Origin: Niallia endozanthoxylica
GTDB lineage: Bacteria; Bacillota; Bacilli; Bacillales; Cytobacillaceae
Length of the DNA stretch: 64,000 nucleotides
Assembly: GCF_008710145.1 (NCBI RefSeq)
Contig: NZ_VYKL01000030.1
Coordinates: forward strand, 1 to 64,000
Reading direction: 5' to 3'
The position numbers were made by a program, and so were the translations under genes. The first letter of the stretch is position 1, and each line of letters begins with the position of its first letter. The notes under the pieces were generated by a model. It made no database searches. It was not told the origin of the DNA and saw nothing but the letters and a program-made list of their open reading frames with translations. This document shows positions 36,993 to 45,014 of this stretch, in pieces.

Positions 36993-37240
36993 ATCCTCCT
37001 TGTTACATAAAAAGGGAAATTAATTTGTGATGTTTTTCACTAACTTAGACATGAAGATAAAAGTTGTTCACAAAAAATTAACTACTTCTCTTCCCATTAT
37101 CATATTCGATTTCCAAACGTTTATCAATAGACGAATGTTGATATTTTAATGATATAATTAACTATTCTAAATAATTTAAATTAAAAGTAAAATAAAAATA
37201 TTATCACTAATATTTCACTTTGAAAACGATTAGGTATGGT

Positions 37241-37260
37241 ATGATATTTATTAATATCAT
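37241..37260. promoter_or_regulatory. Inverted repeat at the yumC promoter
   Basis: ATGATATT-TATT-AATATCAT is a perfect 8-bp dyad overlapping a TATGAT -10-like box and ending 20 bases before the yumC start. It may be an operator or a small 5' hairpin. Confidence 0.45.
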
Positions 37261-37280
37261 TAATAAATGGGGGTATTCTA

Positions 37281-38276
37281 GTGAGGGAAGATCAGAACAT
37301 TTATGATATCACCGTAATTGGCGGAGGACCGGTCGGACTGTTTACTGCTTTCTACGGAGGGATGAGACAAGCTTCGGTCAAATTAATTGAAGCTTTGCCG
37401 CAATTAGGCGGTCAATTGACTGCTTTATATCCGGAAAAATTCATTTATGACATTGCAGGCTTTCCAAAGATACGAGCTCAGGATCTGATTGATAACCTTA
37501 AAGAACAGATGTCTAAGTTTGAACAAAACATTGTACTTGAGCAATCAGTGGAGAAGATTGAAAAAGGGAAAGATGGCATCTTCAAATTGACCACAAATAA
37601 AGAAACCCACTACTCCAAAGCAATTATTATTACAGCAGGAAACGGAGCATTTCAGCCACGCAGGCTTGAATTAGCCAATGCTTCTCAATTCGAAGGAAAA
37701 AACCTCCATTACTTTATCAATGATTTAAATCAATTTTCGGGTAAAAAGGTCGTTGTTTTTGGCGGCGGAGATTCGGCTGTAGACTGGGCATTAATGCTTG
37801 AACCAATTGCTGAAAAGGTAACGATTATTCACAGACGTGAGAAATTCCGCGCTCATGAGCATAGTGTTGAAAACCTTGAGAACTCAAAAGTTGGTATTAA
37901 AACCCCCTTTGTACCATTACAATTAATAAATGATGATCAAGGGATTACGAAAGTTTCAATTCAAAATGTAAAAACAGAAGAAATCGTGACCATTGATGTT
38001 GATGCTGTAATTGTTAATTATGGATTCGTCTCATCACTGGGTCCAATTAAAAAATGGGGTTTAGAAATTGAAAAAAACTCGATTGTTGTAAACACCAAAA
38101 TGGAAACGAATACCCCTGGAATTTATGCTTGCGGCGATATTTGTACGTATGATGGAAAAGTGAAACTGATTGCCAGCGGATTTGGTGAAGCACCTGTTGC
38201 CATATCGCAAGCAAAAATCTTTATTGACCCAACAGCCAAAAAACATGTCCCTCATAGTTCGGATTTATTTAAATAA
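37281..38276 (+). CDS. yumC: Ferredoxin/flavodoxin-NADP reductase YumC
   Basis: A 331-residue thioredoxin-reductase-like ferredoxin-NADP reductase. It has [14 protein letters not shown] (FAD) and [15 protein letters not shown] (NADPH), and lacks the redox CxxC of thioredoxin reductase. The C-terminal extension seals the flavin. B. subtilis YumC supplies electrons to flavodoxin/ferredoxin and is essential. The start is GTG behind GGGGG. Confidence 0.93.
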   Translation: MREDQNIYDITVIGGGPVGLFTAFYGGMRQASVKLIEALPQLGGQLTALYPEKFIYDIAGFPKIRAQDLIDNLKEQMSKFEQNIVLEQSVEKIEKGKDGIFKLTTNKETHYSKAIIITAGNGAFQPRRLELANASQFEGKNLHYFINDLNQFSGKKVVVFGGGDSAVDWALMLEPIAEKVTIIHRREKFRAHEHSVENLENSKVGIKTPFVPLQLINDDQGITKVSIQNVKTEEIVTIDVDAVIVNYGFVSSLGPIKKWGLEIEKNSIVVNTKMETNTPGIYACGDICTYDGKVKLIASGFGEAPVAISQAKIFIDPTAKKHVPHSSDLFK

Positions 38277-38354
38277 AAAACCTTATTTATTCACATTTTT
38301 GATTTTTAACTCATCAACATGATTCGTTAACATAGCCAAATAAAAACACATAAT

Positions 38355-38386
38355 AAAAAGCGGACAGTTGACATTGTCCGCTTTTA
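38355..38386. terminator. Bidirectional terminator yumC/yutM
   Basis: AAAAGCGGACA and TGTCCGCTTTT arms between convergent genes. Confidence 0.92.
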
Positions 38387-38394
38387 TGACAGGT

Positions 38395-38757
38395 TTAGCA
38401 GTTTTCCGGTGTTCCAGTCTGTGTGGCTGTTCGGAAGGATGATCCGCACCCACATGTTGCAATGGCATTTGGATTATCGATGGTAAACCCACCGCCCATC
38501 ATGGATTGCTTGTAATCTATTACTGTTCCATTTAATATAGCGGCATCCTCTTTCTTTACTACTACTTGGATGCCATTCTGTTCAAATTGGATATCATCTT
38601 CTTCAGCTTCCGGAACAAACCCCATTCCATATGTTAGGCCGCTGCAGCCGCCGCCTTTAACGGCAACTCGTAAAAGCGAACCTTCTTCATCGTTTTGTTT
38701 CATCATTTCTTTTATCTGAAGAGCAGCTGCTTCTGTAATCTTAACTGATTCACTCAT
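38395..38757 (-). CDS. yutM: A-type Fe-S cluster carrier YutM (ErpA/IscA-like)
   Basis: A 120-residue HesB/IscA protein with the three conserved cysteines in GGGCSGLTY and the C-terminal CGCGSSF. It accepts clusters from the SUF scaffold and passes them to [4Fe-4S] enzymes such as lipoyl synthase encoded further right. Start follows AGGAGG. In B. subtilis dapF follows; here a DUF2225 gene on the other strand lies beside it. Confidence 0.94.
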   Translation of the reverse strand: MSESVKITEAAALQIKEMMKQNDEEGSLLRVAVKGGGCSGLTYGMGFVPEAEEDDIQFEQNGIQVVVKKEDAAILNGTVIDYKQSMMGGGFTIDNPNAIATCGCGSSFRTATQTGTPENC

Positions 38758-38924
38758 GCACTTTCCTCCTTTAACACCTTATTTATATTATTATATACAC
38801 TTCCCGAAATCTACTCAACTTAAGTTAACTAGAAAAAAAGGATAAACAATAGTTGATTTTTCTCTATGTACGCTATAATAATAGTACTAAAGAATCATTT
38901 CCGCATCTGAAAGAGGTGACTAGC

Positions 38925-39611
38925 TTGGCAGAACTCGATGCTTTATTTGATAAAAAATGTAATTGCCCTATGTGCGGGAATTCTTATACATCTAAAAAAC
39001 TTCGTTCACGTTTTATTAAATTAATCCGTACTGATACTGATTTTTTCCCGCAGTATTCACCCCCTGAAAATAACCCATTACTCTATCATATTATGGTTTG
39101 TCCTGCATGCGGATTTTCATTTTCAGACGAATTTTCCCCTTACTATCCTCCTGGTACAAAAGAATCGATTCAGGAGAAGGTATCTTCACAATGGAAATCG
39201 CATAGTTATTCCGGCAAACGGACAATAGAAGATGCTATCAAGACATATAAGCTAGCTCTCTATTGTGCATGGTTAAAAAAAGAAAAGCACATTATACTGG
39301 CAGGAATATCTCTAAAAATTGCCTGGCTTTACCGTTCACTTGAGAATCAGGAACAAGAGCTCCGCTTTATAAAGCTGGCTATTAACGAATACGAGGAAGC
39401 CTATAGTACTCAGGATTACCAAGGTACAAAGGTTTCGGAAATCCGCGTCCTGTACCTGCTGGCAGAACTGTCTTACCGGGCAGGCAACACAAATGCTGCA
39501 GGCAAATACTTTTCTAAGGTTATCGAGGGACAGAGCAGAACAACGGAAACTAAAATTGTTGAAATGGCAAAAGATAGATGGCAGGAAGTTAGAAGTGATA
39601 TCAATAAGTAA
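38925..39611 (+). CDS. DUF2225 protein with zinc-ribbon-like N-terminus
   Basis: A 228-residue soluble protein. Two CxxC pairs (CPMCGNSY and CPACGFSF, about residues 13 and 60) form a likely zinc site, and the C-terminal part is helical and TPR-like. TTG start is chosen for GAGGTG six bases upstream; the longer frame to 38853 lacks a site. Homologues are widespread in Firmicutes with no known role. Confidence 0.82.
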   Translation: MAELDALFDKKCNCPMCGNSYTSKKLRSRFIKLIRTDTDFFPQYSPPENNPLLYHIMVCPACGFSFSDEFSPYYPPGTKESIQEKVSSQWKSHSYSGKRTIEDAIKTYKLALYCAWLKKEKHIILAGISLKIAWLYRSLENQEQELRFIKLAINEYEEAYSTQDYQGTKVSEIRVLYLLAELSYRAGNTNAAGKYFSKVIEGQSRTTETKIVEMAKDRWQEVRSDINK

Positions 39612-39634
39612 GGGTGCCGCATTGGCACCCTTCT
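39609..39634. terminator. Terminator between DUF2225 gene and yuzB
   Basis: AAGGGTGCC and GGCACCCTT arms around five bases, followed by a T-rich tract on the plus strand. Confidence 0.85.
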
Positions 39635-39639
39635 CGTTT

Positions 39640-39876
39640 TTAAAATAGAGGATTCTCTTCTAGATATTGATAAATATTATCTACAAGCTGTTCAGGTGTT
39701 TCCCCTGTCACAATCTCACCATTTACAAGAGCAAATAAAGAATGTGCGCACTTTCCGCAGTAACCCAGGCATCCATACTCAATCACATCTAAATCATAAT
39801 CTTTTTCCAATTGTTCCAATGCCTTTTGTGAGCCTGAGGCTAAATTACTCACACAAAATTCAATAATAGATTTAAT
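39640..39876 (-). CDS. yuzB: YuzB, DUF1450 protein
   Basis: A 78-residue protein with EFCVSNL and CLGYCGKCA, the same Cys arrangement as the DUF1450 protein at 31567. GAGGTG precedes the ATG; upstream codons in the frame lack support. The pattern resembles thioredoxin-like [2Fe-2S] proteins but function is unknown. Confidence 0.85.
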   Translation of the reverse strand: MKSIIEFCVSNLASGSQKALEQLEKDYDLDVIEYGCLGYCGKCAHSLFALVNGEIVTGETPEQLVDNIYQYLEENPLF

Positions 39877-40165
39877 CATTTTTTCACCTCGTACTATAAC
39901 AACTATATTACTTTTATTAAAAATTCTTCGCAACTGTATCGCTTGTCACGATTTGTCTTTTTCAAATAGTATATAAGTAATTTGTCAATATTCTGCCTCA
40001 TAACTGTTGTTATTTTGTCACAATTTAGATATACTTTGGATATCAATATAATTATTTTTCTTAAAAGTTTTTTTGTTCATTCAAAAAAGCTTTTCTCAGC
40101 ATGCCTTTTAATAATTGTGCATGCTGCAAATTTGTAAATATTATACTATGTAAGGTAAAAGAATG

Positions 40166-40217
40166 ACTTCCTTCATCTATTACTATATAAAGATAGTTTT
40201 CACTAGATGAATGAAGT
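40166..40217 (+). promoter_or_regulatory. Leader hairpin upstream of yutJ
   Basis: ACTTCCTTCATCTA and TAGATGAATGAAGT pair at 13 of 14 positions, ending just before the yutJ ribosome-binding site. A second dyad CAGCATGC/GCATGCTG lies at 40097-40126. The rest of the 357-bp gap is AT-rich with no ORF. Confidence 0.5.
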
Positions 40218-40234
40218 AAAAAGGGGAAATTGAA

Positions 40235-41302
40235 ATGAAAAACCTTGTTATACTTGGTGCAGGCTATGGTGGAATGAGAGTTCTTGCCCGGTTGCTGCCT
40301 AATCAATTACCAGAAGATGTATCCATTACTTTAATTGATCGATTACCCTATCATTGTCTTAAAACAGAGTACTATGCTCTTGCAGCAGGTACAATCTCGG
40401 ATCAACATGTACGTGTTGACCTTCCGGAACACCCAAAATTAAAGGTAATTTATGGTGAAATTGAAAAAATTGACTTGGAAGATAACAAAGTAATTATAGC
40501 CAATGCAGATCCGGTATCCTATGATGATTTGATTATCGGCTTAGGCTGTGAGGATAAATATCATAATGTGCCTGGAGCTGCCGAATACACTTACAGTATT
40601 CAAAACATTGAAAAGGCCCGTGAAACCTATCAGGCGTTAAATAACCTTCCTCCAGGTTCTGTTGTATCAATTGTCGGCGCTGGATTAAGCGGTGTGGAAC
40701 TTGCTTCTGAACTGAATGAAAGTCGTAAAGATTTAAAAATAAAATTATTTGACAGAGGCAATTATATCTTATCTTCGTTCCCAGAGAGACTAAGCACATA
40801 TGTTCAGAATTGGTTTGATAATCATGGTGTAGAAATTATCAACAACTCTAATATTACAAGAGTTGAAGATAAGATTCTCTATAATCATGATGAACCAATA
40901 GACTGTGATGTCATTGTATGGACAGCAGGAATACAGCCAAACCGAGTGGTTAGAGAAATGGATGTTCAAAAAGACAAACAAAACAGAGTGGTCTTAACCG
41001 TTCATCATAATATCCCTGGCAATGAACATGTGTACGTAGTGGGAGACTGTGCCAGCATGGAGCATGCCCCAAGTGCTCAATTAGCTGAAGGTCAAGCAGA
41101 ACAGATTGTACAAATTCTGCAAAGCCGCTGGAAAGGCGAGCCGCTGCCTGAATCCTTACCTACGATAAAGCTTAAGGGAATTCTCGGCTCACTCGGTAAA
41201 AAGCATGGTTTTGGTCTCGTTGGTGAAAAACCAGTAACCGGAAGAGTTGCCCGCTTAATCAAATCAGGTATACTTTGGATGTATAAATATCATAACGGTT
41301 AA
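40235..41302 (+). CDS. yutJ: NDH-2-like flavoprotein YutJ
   Basis: A 355-residue FAD/NAD(P)H oxidoreductase: VILGAGYGGMRVLA at the start, SIVGAGLSGVELASEL near residue 145 and the VYVVGDCASM FAD site. It is a second NDH-2-type paralogue in the window, shorter than YumB and with a different C-terminus. AAAAGGGG precedes the ATG. Electron acceptor is unknown. Confidence 0.87.
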   Translation: MKNLVILGAGYGGMRVLARLLPNQLPEDVSITLIDRLPYHCLKTEYYALAAGTISDQHVRVDLPEHPKLKVIYGEIEKIDLEDNKVIIANADPVSYDDLIIGLGCEDKYHNVPGAAEYTYSIQNIEKARETYQALNNLPPGSVVSIVGAGLSGVELASELNESRKDLKIKLFDRGNYILSSFPERLSTYVQNWFDNHGVEIINNSNITRVEDKILYNHDEPIDCDVIVWTAGIQPNRVVREMDVQKDKQNRVVLTVHHNIPGNEHVYVVGDCASMEHAPSAQLAEGQAEQIVQILQSRWKGEPLPESLPTIKLKGILGSLGKKHGFGLVGEKPVTGRVARLIKSGILWMYKYHNG

Positions 41303-41316
41303 TAGAAGTAACGTAA

Positions 41317-41359
41317 GAAACAAATCCGCAAATTTCTTCATTATTTGCGGATTTGTTTC
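41317..41359. terminator. Bidirectional terminator yutJ/yuzD
   Basis: AAACAAATCCGCAAAT and ATTTGCGGATTTGTTT arms, nine-base loop. Confidence 0.93.
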
Positions 41360-41695
41360 TTATTCTCCACTATCTTCCTTATACCCATAGCTTTTCAGTT
41401 CGGCGACAACGTTTTTTAAACGAATGTTTCCTTCTCCAACTATTTTCCCTTCTATAACAACCACTGGATAGAATAAGTCCTCTTCCACTATTTTCTTTAT
41501 CATTTGTTTTTTCTCTTCCACATCAATCGGTTCAAAAAGGTCTATATAAGTAAATATAAATGGCTGATTGGGAAATTTCCTTTTTACAGCAGATTCAAGC
41601 CATTCATAGGTGTCCTTTGAAGAAGGTAAATTCACACAGCTGGCGCAAACCTGCTCAGCTCCAAATACAGCTATTTCCACCACTTTTTGTTCCAT
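41360..41695 (-). CDS. yuzD: Thioredoxin-like YuzD-family protein
   Basis: A 111-residue small protein (DUF1462) with an N-terminal FGAEQVCASCVNLPSS redox CxxC and a thioredoxin-like beta-alpha pattern. It lies divergent from yutI, the NifU-like scaffold, as in B. subtilis. A role in thiol or Fe-S metabolism is inference. Confidence 0.87.
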   Translation of the reverse strand: MEQKVVEIAVFGAEQVCASCVNLPSSKDTYEWLESAVKRKFPNQPFIFTYIDLFEPIDVEEKKQMIKKIVEEDLFYPVVVIEGKIVGEGNIRLKNVVAELKSYGYKEDSGE

Positions 41696-41844
41696 ACGAC
41701 ACCTTCCTTTATTTTTTATATCATTATACTAAAATGTGAGCGTATAAAGTAAATAGCAGTTGTTGGTTTTTGATTCTGATTAATAGCTTTTTCCTAAACT
41801 TCTTATTATAATAATAATGATGAGAAGGAAAGGAGATGATTGGC

Positions 41845-42081
41845 ATGTCAGAACAAACAATGACAGAGCAGGTACAAGAAGTTTTAGATAAATTACGCCC
41901 GTTTCTTCTTCGTGACGGAGGAGATTGTGAACTTGTAGATGTTGAGGATGGTATTGTAAAATTACGCCTGCTAGGTGCTTGCGGCAGCTGCCCAAGCTCA
42001 ACTATTACACTAAAAGCCGGTATTGAACGCGCATTACTTGAAGAAGTACCAGGCGTCGTAGAAGTTGAACAAGTCTTCTAA
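41845..42081 (+). CDS. yutI: NifU C-terminal-domain Fe-S carrier YutI
   Basis: A 78-residue Nfu-type protein with the CGSCPSS cluster-binding CxxC (residues about 51-54). It holds a [4Fe-4S] cluster at a dimer interface and delivers it to apoproteins. GGAGATG precedes the ATG; the frame opens three codons earlier. It ends at a strong terminator into whose T tract the downstream element is inserted. Confidence 0.92.
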   Translation: MSEQTMTEQVQEVLDKLRPFLLRDGGDCELVDVEDGIVKLRLLGACGSCPSSTITLKAGIERALLEEVPGVVEVEQVF

Positions 42082-42097
42082 TTTAAAAACTAGATGA

Positions 42098-42132
42098 AAG
42101 AAAGCGACCTTACATAGTCGCTTTCTTTTTTT
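42098..42132 (+). terminator. Terminator after yutI
   Basis: AAGAAAGCGAC and GTCGCTTTCTT arms followed by T residues that run into TTTAT. Confidence 0.92.
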
Positions 42133-42350
42133 ATCCCACTCTTAACGGGCAGTAAGACTCCCACCTCAAGATTCTCAGGATGTAAAGAAGATAGGTGGGA
42201 AATCCAACTGCCCGTAAAGGTCCATTCGTGGAATCACAGACTAAAAACGCCACATTTGTGGCAACGTCTGTGTGACCCACGTCCTGTGGGCCTCAACTAA
42301 CCATCAGTGGGAGATGAAGCCCCCCACTGATGGAAGTTTCACTTTATATA
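42131..42350 (+). mobile_element. Structured TTTAT-flanked element, copy B (IS200/IS605-like, non-autonomous)
   Basis: Starts after TTTAT (42130-42134) with CCCACTCTTAACGGGC and ends GATGGAAGTTTCAC plus TTTATATA. Hairpins: ACGGGCAGT/ACTGCCCGT enclosing CTCCCACCT/AGGTGGGA; CAGAC/GTCTG around GCCACAAATGTGGC; CCCAC/GTGGG; CCATCAGTGG/CCACTGATGG. No ORF and no terminal inverted repeats. Its right end supplies the thrB stop codon. Asymmetric ends with subterminal hairpins and a short 5' target fit IS200/IS605 derivatives (PATE-like), which is inference. Confidence 0.68.
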
Positions 42351-43255
42351 CCTGTCATTGAATAGACTTTACTGCCCGTTTGATCAATCTCTAAGCTTAA
42401 ATAATCCATGTCCGGCAGAACCTTCTGTAAGCCTGCAATCAGGCCTTGAGCAGCACCAGGCTTTGTTAAGCATAGAATCGTTGGCCCTGCTCCGCTTAAA
42501 GCTACTCCAAAAGCGCCATATTGCGGTGCATGCTCTTCAATGACTGCCATATGCGGAACAAGTTCTCTTCGATATGGCTGATGATAACGATCATTCTTCA
42601 TCATCTTCCCAACTAAATCATAGTTGCCGCTGTATAAAGCAGCAACAAGAACATTGGAGACTGCACCGGCAGTGACCGCCTCCTGAAAGGTTACTTCTTC
42701 TGGAAGGACACCTCTTGCTTCTTTTGTTAAAAGCTCTTTACGTGGAACGACGGCAACAATTTCAAAATCAATATCATGAGAAACTACTGCATCAACAGAA
42801 TCAGCTGTCTGACAAGCAATGAGCAATCCTCCGAATACAGATGCACCTGCATTATCAGGATGCCCTTCAATCTCTGATGCGAAGGCAAACTTTTCTTGAC
42901 GTGACAGGTTTAGATTGCCCAACACATCAGCAAGTTCAATTCCGGCTACAATAGCAGAAGCACTTGATCCAAGTCCTCTTGCAAGAGGAATCTCACTTTT
43001 TACCCCAATTTTTGCTGGCCGTAATTCTTGATTATAACGTTCAGCCGTTTTCATTGCTATTTGTATGATAAAATTGCTTTCATCCTTTGGAAAAGAGGCC
43101 ATTTCCTCACTTAGAGGAATAACTTCCCATTTATCCGCTCTTTCTACTTCAAGTGTTAAATAAAGATTTAACGCCATTCCTATCGAATCAAAGCCGGGGC
43201 CAAGATTAGCAGTACTGGCGGGAACTTTTATGATAAGCATGTCGCTTTCCTTCAT
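42344..43255 (-). CDS. thrB: Homoserine kinase
   Basis: GHMP kinase of 303 residues that phosphorylates homoserine for threonine synthesis. ATP-binding PLARGLGSSASAIVAG (about residue 88) and the C-terminal ALSGAGPTILC are intact. Its ATG overlaps the thrC-remnant stop (ATGA). The last codons (GI and TAA) coincide with the start of the structured element, so the natural C-terminus may have been replaced. It is last in hom-thrC'-thrB. Confidence 0.92.
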   Translation of the reverse strand: MKESDMLIIKVPASTANLGPGFDSIGMALNLYLTLEVERADKWEVIPLSEEMASFPKDESNFIIQIAMKTAERYNQELRPAKIGVKSEIPLARGLGSSASAIVAGIELADVLGNLNLSRQEKFAFASEIEGHPDNAGASVFGGLLIACQTADSVDAVVSHDIDFEIVAVVPRKELLTKEARGVLPEEVTFQEAVTAGAVSNVLVAALYSGNYDLVGKMMKNDRYHQPYRRELVPHMAVIEEHAPQYGAFGVALSGAGPTILCLTKPGAAQGLIAGLQKVLPDMDYLSLEIDQTGSKVYSMTGI

Positions 43256-43353
43256 ACCTTGACAACTCCCTTAATATATTCATCCGCCGATTTTCCGCCA
43301 TTTAGCAGATTAACAGGAGTAATTGTACTAGAATCAATACCCTTCCAGCTCAT
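43252..43353 (-). pseudogene. thrC: thrC remnant (33 codons, internal in-frame deletion)
   Basis: Between hom and thrB, where threonine synthase is expected, there is an ATG-to-TGA frame of 33 codons. It begins MSWKG, like Bacillus ThrC N-termini (MWKG), then runs into IDSSTITPVNLL and EYIKGVVKV, matching the ThrC C-terminus (DISEIKPVTLP and EYVKGAARV in B. subtilis). The start overlaps the hom stop by one base (TAATG) and the stop overlaps thrB by four, as in an intact operon. About 320 codons including the PLP lysine are missing. It is not a functional threonine synthase. Confidence 0.78.
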
Positions 43354-44648
43354 TAATTAGAACTCCTTTCAACCCGGTACGTACTCTTTATATCTTTTAC
43401 TGATTTTAAATCCCTTAGTCTTACTAAAATATCCTCAAAATCTTGCTTGGATGCATGGTGAGTAACCAAGACGATTTCGGCTGTTTCTCTTTTCACAATC
43501 GGCAGCTGAAGGATTTTTTCAAAGCTGATATTATGCTCTGCAAAGAGAGAGGTTATTTCAGCAAAAACACCTGTTTCATCGGAAACATGTAAGCGTAAGA
43601 AATATTTTGAGAAAATTTCATTATCCTGCTTTAATTTTTTTGGATATTGTGGTGATACAATGCTTTTACCGTTGACACCATCGCGCATATTTTTCATCAC
43701 AACAACCAAATCTGATACAATCGAAGTGGCCGTTGGCAGACTGCCCGCTCCCGGACCATAAAACATCGTTTCGCCAACCGCTTCTCCGCAGACATATACT
43801 GCATTATATTCATTTTGAACAGAAGCAAGCGGATGGGAGTCAGATAAAAGTGTGGGTTGTACGCTGACTTCCACTTTATCGTCTTCCTGCTTTGCCATTC
43901 CAATTAATTTCATTGTATAGCCAAGCTGCTTTCCATATTGAATGTCTTCTTCTGTAATAGAAGTAATTCCTTGAACAGACACATCATCCAAATCAATTTC
44001 CATGGAGAATCCCAACGTGGCAAGAATAGCCATTTTACGAGCTGCATCCAAGCCTTCTACGTCTGAAGTTGGATCTGCTTCAGCGAACCCAAGCTCCTGT
44101 GCCTCTTTAAGAACTTCCTCATAAGCCGCACCATTTTTGCTCATTTTAGTTAAGATAAAGTTTGTTGTTCCGTTAACAATCCCCATGATTTTGGTAATTT
44201 TATCTGATGACAGTCCATCTACAATACTTCTTAAAATAGGGATACCCCCGGCAACACTTGCTTCGAAGAACAAATCACATTCATTTTCAGATGCAGTCTG
44301 CAAAAGTTCCGCCCCATGAATAGCCATTAAATCCTTATTAGCTGTTACGACATGCTTTCTATTATTCAATGCCTGCAGAAGATAATCTTTTGTCTTCTCA
44401 ACTCCGCCCATTACCTCAATCACTACGTCAATTTCCGAATCTAGCAATATGTCATTAACATCTGTAGTTAACACAGATGGATCAATATCTATTGGGCGTT
44501 CTTTATCCAAACTTTTTACTAGTATTTTTTTCACTTTAATTGGACAGCCAACTTGATGCATAAGCTTATCCTGGTGATCTTCTATTATTTTTACGACACC
44601 TGAACCCACTGTGCCTAGTCCTAATAAACCAATTGAAATCACATTCAC
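43353..44648 (-). CDS. hom: Homoserine dehydrogenase
   Basis: A 431-residue enzyme reducing aspartate semialdehyde to homoserine. N-terminal GLLGLGTVGSGVV binds NAD(P)H; the catalytic region contains TANKDL and DVEGLDAARKMAIL; residues about 350-431 form a regulatory ACT domain. First gene of the hom operon, with a near-consensus promoter and a dyad at its start site. The downstream threonine synthase is deleted, so flux beyond homoserine phosphate is in question while methionine synthesis remains possible. Confidence 0.95.
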   Translation of the reverse strand: MNVISIGLLGLGTVGSGVVKIIEDHQDKLMHQVGCPIKVKKILVKSLDKERPIDIDPSVLTTDVNDILLDSEIDVVIEVMGGVEKTKDYLLQALNNRKHVVTANKDLMAIHGAELLQTASENECDLFFEASVAGGIPILRSIVDGLSSDKITKIMGIVNGTTNFILTKMSKNGAAYEEVLKEAQELGFAEADPTSDVEGLDAARKMAILATLGFSMEIDLDDVSVQGITSITEEDIQYGKQLGYTMKLIGMAKQEDDKVEVSVQPTLLSDSHPLASVQNEYNAVYVCGEAVGETMFYGPGAGSLPTATSIVSDLVVVMKNMRDGVNGKSIVSPQYPKKLKQDNEIFSKYFLRLHVSDETGVFAEITSLFAEHNISFEKILQLPIVKRETAEIVLVTHHASKQDFEDILVRLRDLKSVKDIKSTYRVERSSN

Positions 44649-44692
44649 TGCTAGCCCTCCCCATTTGCTGTGCTTTATAAATGTACATTTGT

Positions 44693-44709
44693 ATGTCTAT
44701 AGTAGACAT
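44693..44709. promoter_or_regulatory. Inverted repeat at the hom transcription start
   Basis: ATGTCTA-TAG-TAGACAT, seven of seven paired, overlapping the -10 box and start site. Placement is that of a repressor operator. Confidence 0.55.
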
Positions 44710-44736
44710 TATAGTGTGAATATACTGGTTTTACAA
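44708..44736 (-). promoter_or_regulatory. hom promoter
   Basis: On the minus strand TTGTAA, 17 bases, TATAAT. It lies about 60 bases before the hom start. Confidence 0.78.
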
Positions 44737-44761
44737 GGAATAATTTTCAATTAAATAGCAG

Positions 44762-44775
44762 TGAAAACGTTTCCT
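44762..44775. promoter_or_regulatory. Candidate CcpA cre site upstream of hom
   Basis: TGAAAACGTTTCCT matches the cre consensus TGWAARCGYTWNCW at every position. It is centred about 68 bases upstream of the inferred hom start site. The rest of the 366-bp gap is AT-rich without ORFs. Confidence 0.45.
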
Positions 44776-44975
44776 ATTGTTATTTAACCTTATCCCACGT
44801 TGATTTTATTATTTTATCTTTTCTTTATACATGGCATAGTTCTACCTATTATACCCCCATACATATTATATATGGCAAAATTACTCAACCCTCCTTATTT
44901 TCTTATTTTTTTCACTATTTTTATTATACTGCGAAAACAGCCTGTTTTCATAATAAAACGAAAAAAGTCTAAATA

Positions 44976-45010
44976 AAACGAGACGATTCCATATATAAGA
45001 ATCGTCTCAG
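44976..45010 (-). terminator. Terminator after yutH
   Basis: GAGACGATTC and GAATCGTCTC arms followed by a T-rich tail on the minus strand. Confidence 0.85.
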
Positions 45011-45014
45011 ACAG

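Noticed and set aside
38757..38925. Deletion of dapF next to yutM
   Set aside because: dapF lies here in B. subtilis, but no remnant is seen and gene order varies among Bacillaceae; absence from this site alone is not evidence of loss.
35596..41302. yumB and yutJ as a recent duplication
   Set aside because: They differ in length and sequence throughout beyond the nucleotide-binding motifs, and both exist in B. subtilis; an old paralogy.
43252..43353. Reading the 33-codon frame as a leader peptide for thrB
   Set aside because: It matches both ends of ThrC and keeps the operon overlaps of an intact thrC; there is no run of threonine codons or attenuator.
44649..45014. T-box leader for hom
   Set aside because: No AGGGTGGNACCGCG-type T-box sequence or specifier stem is present, and the promoter is only about 60 bases from hom.
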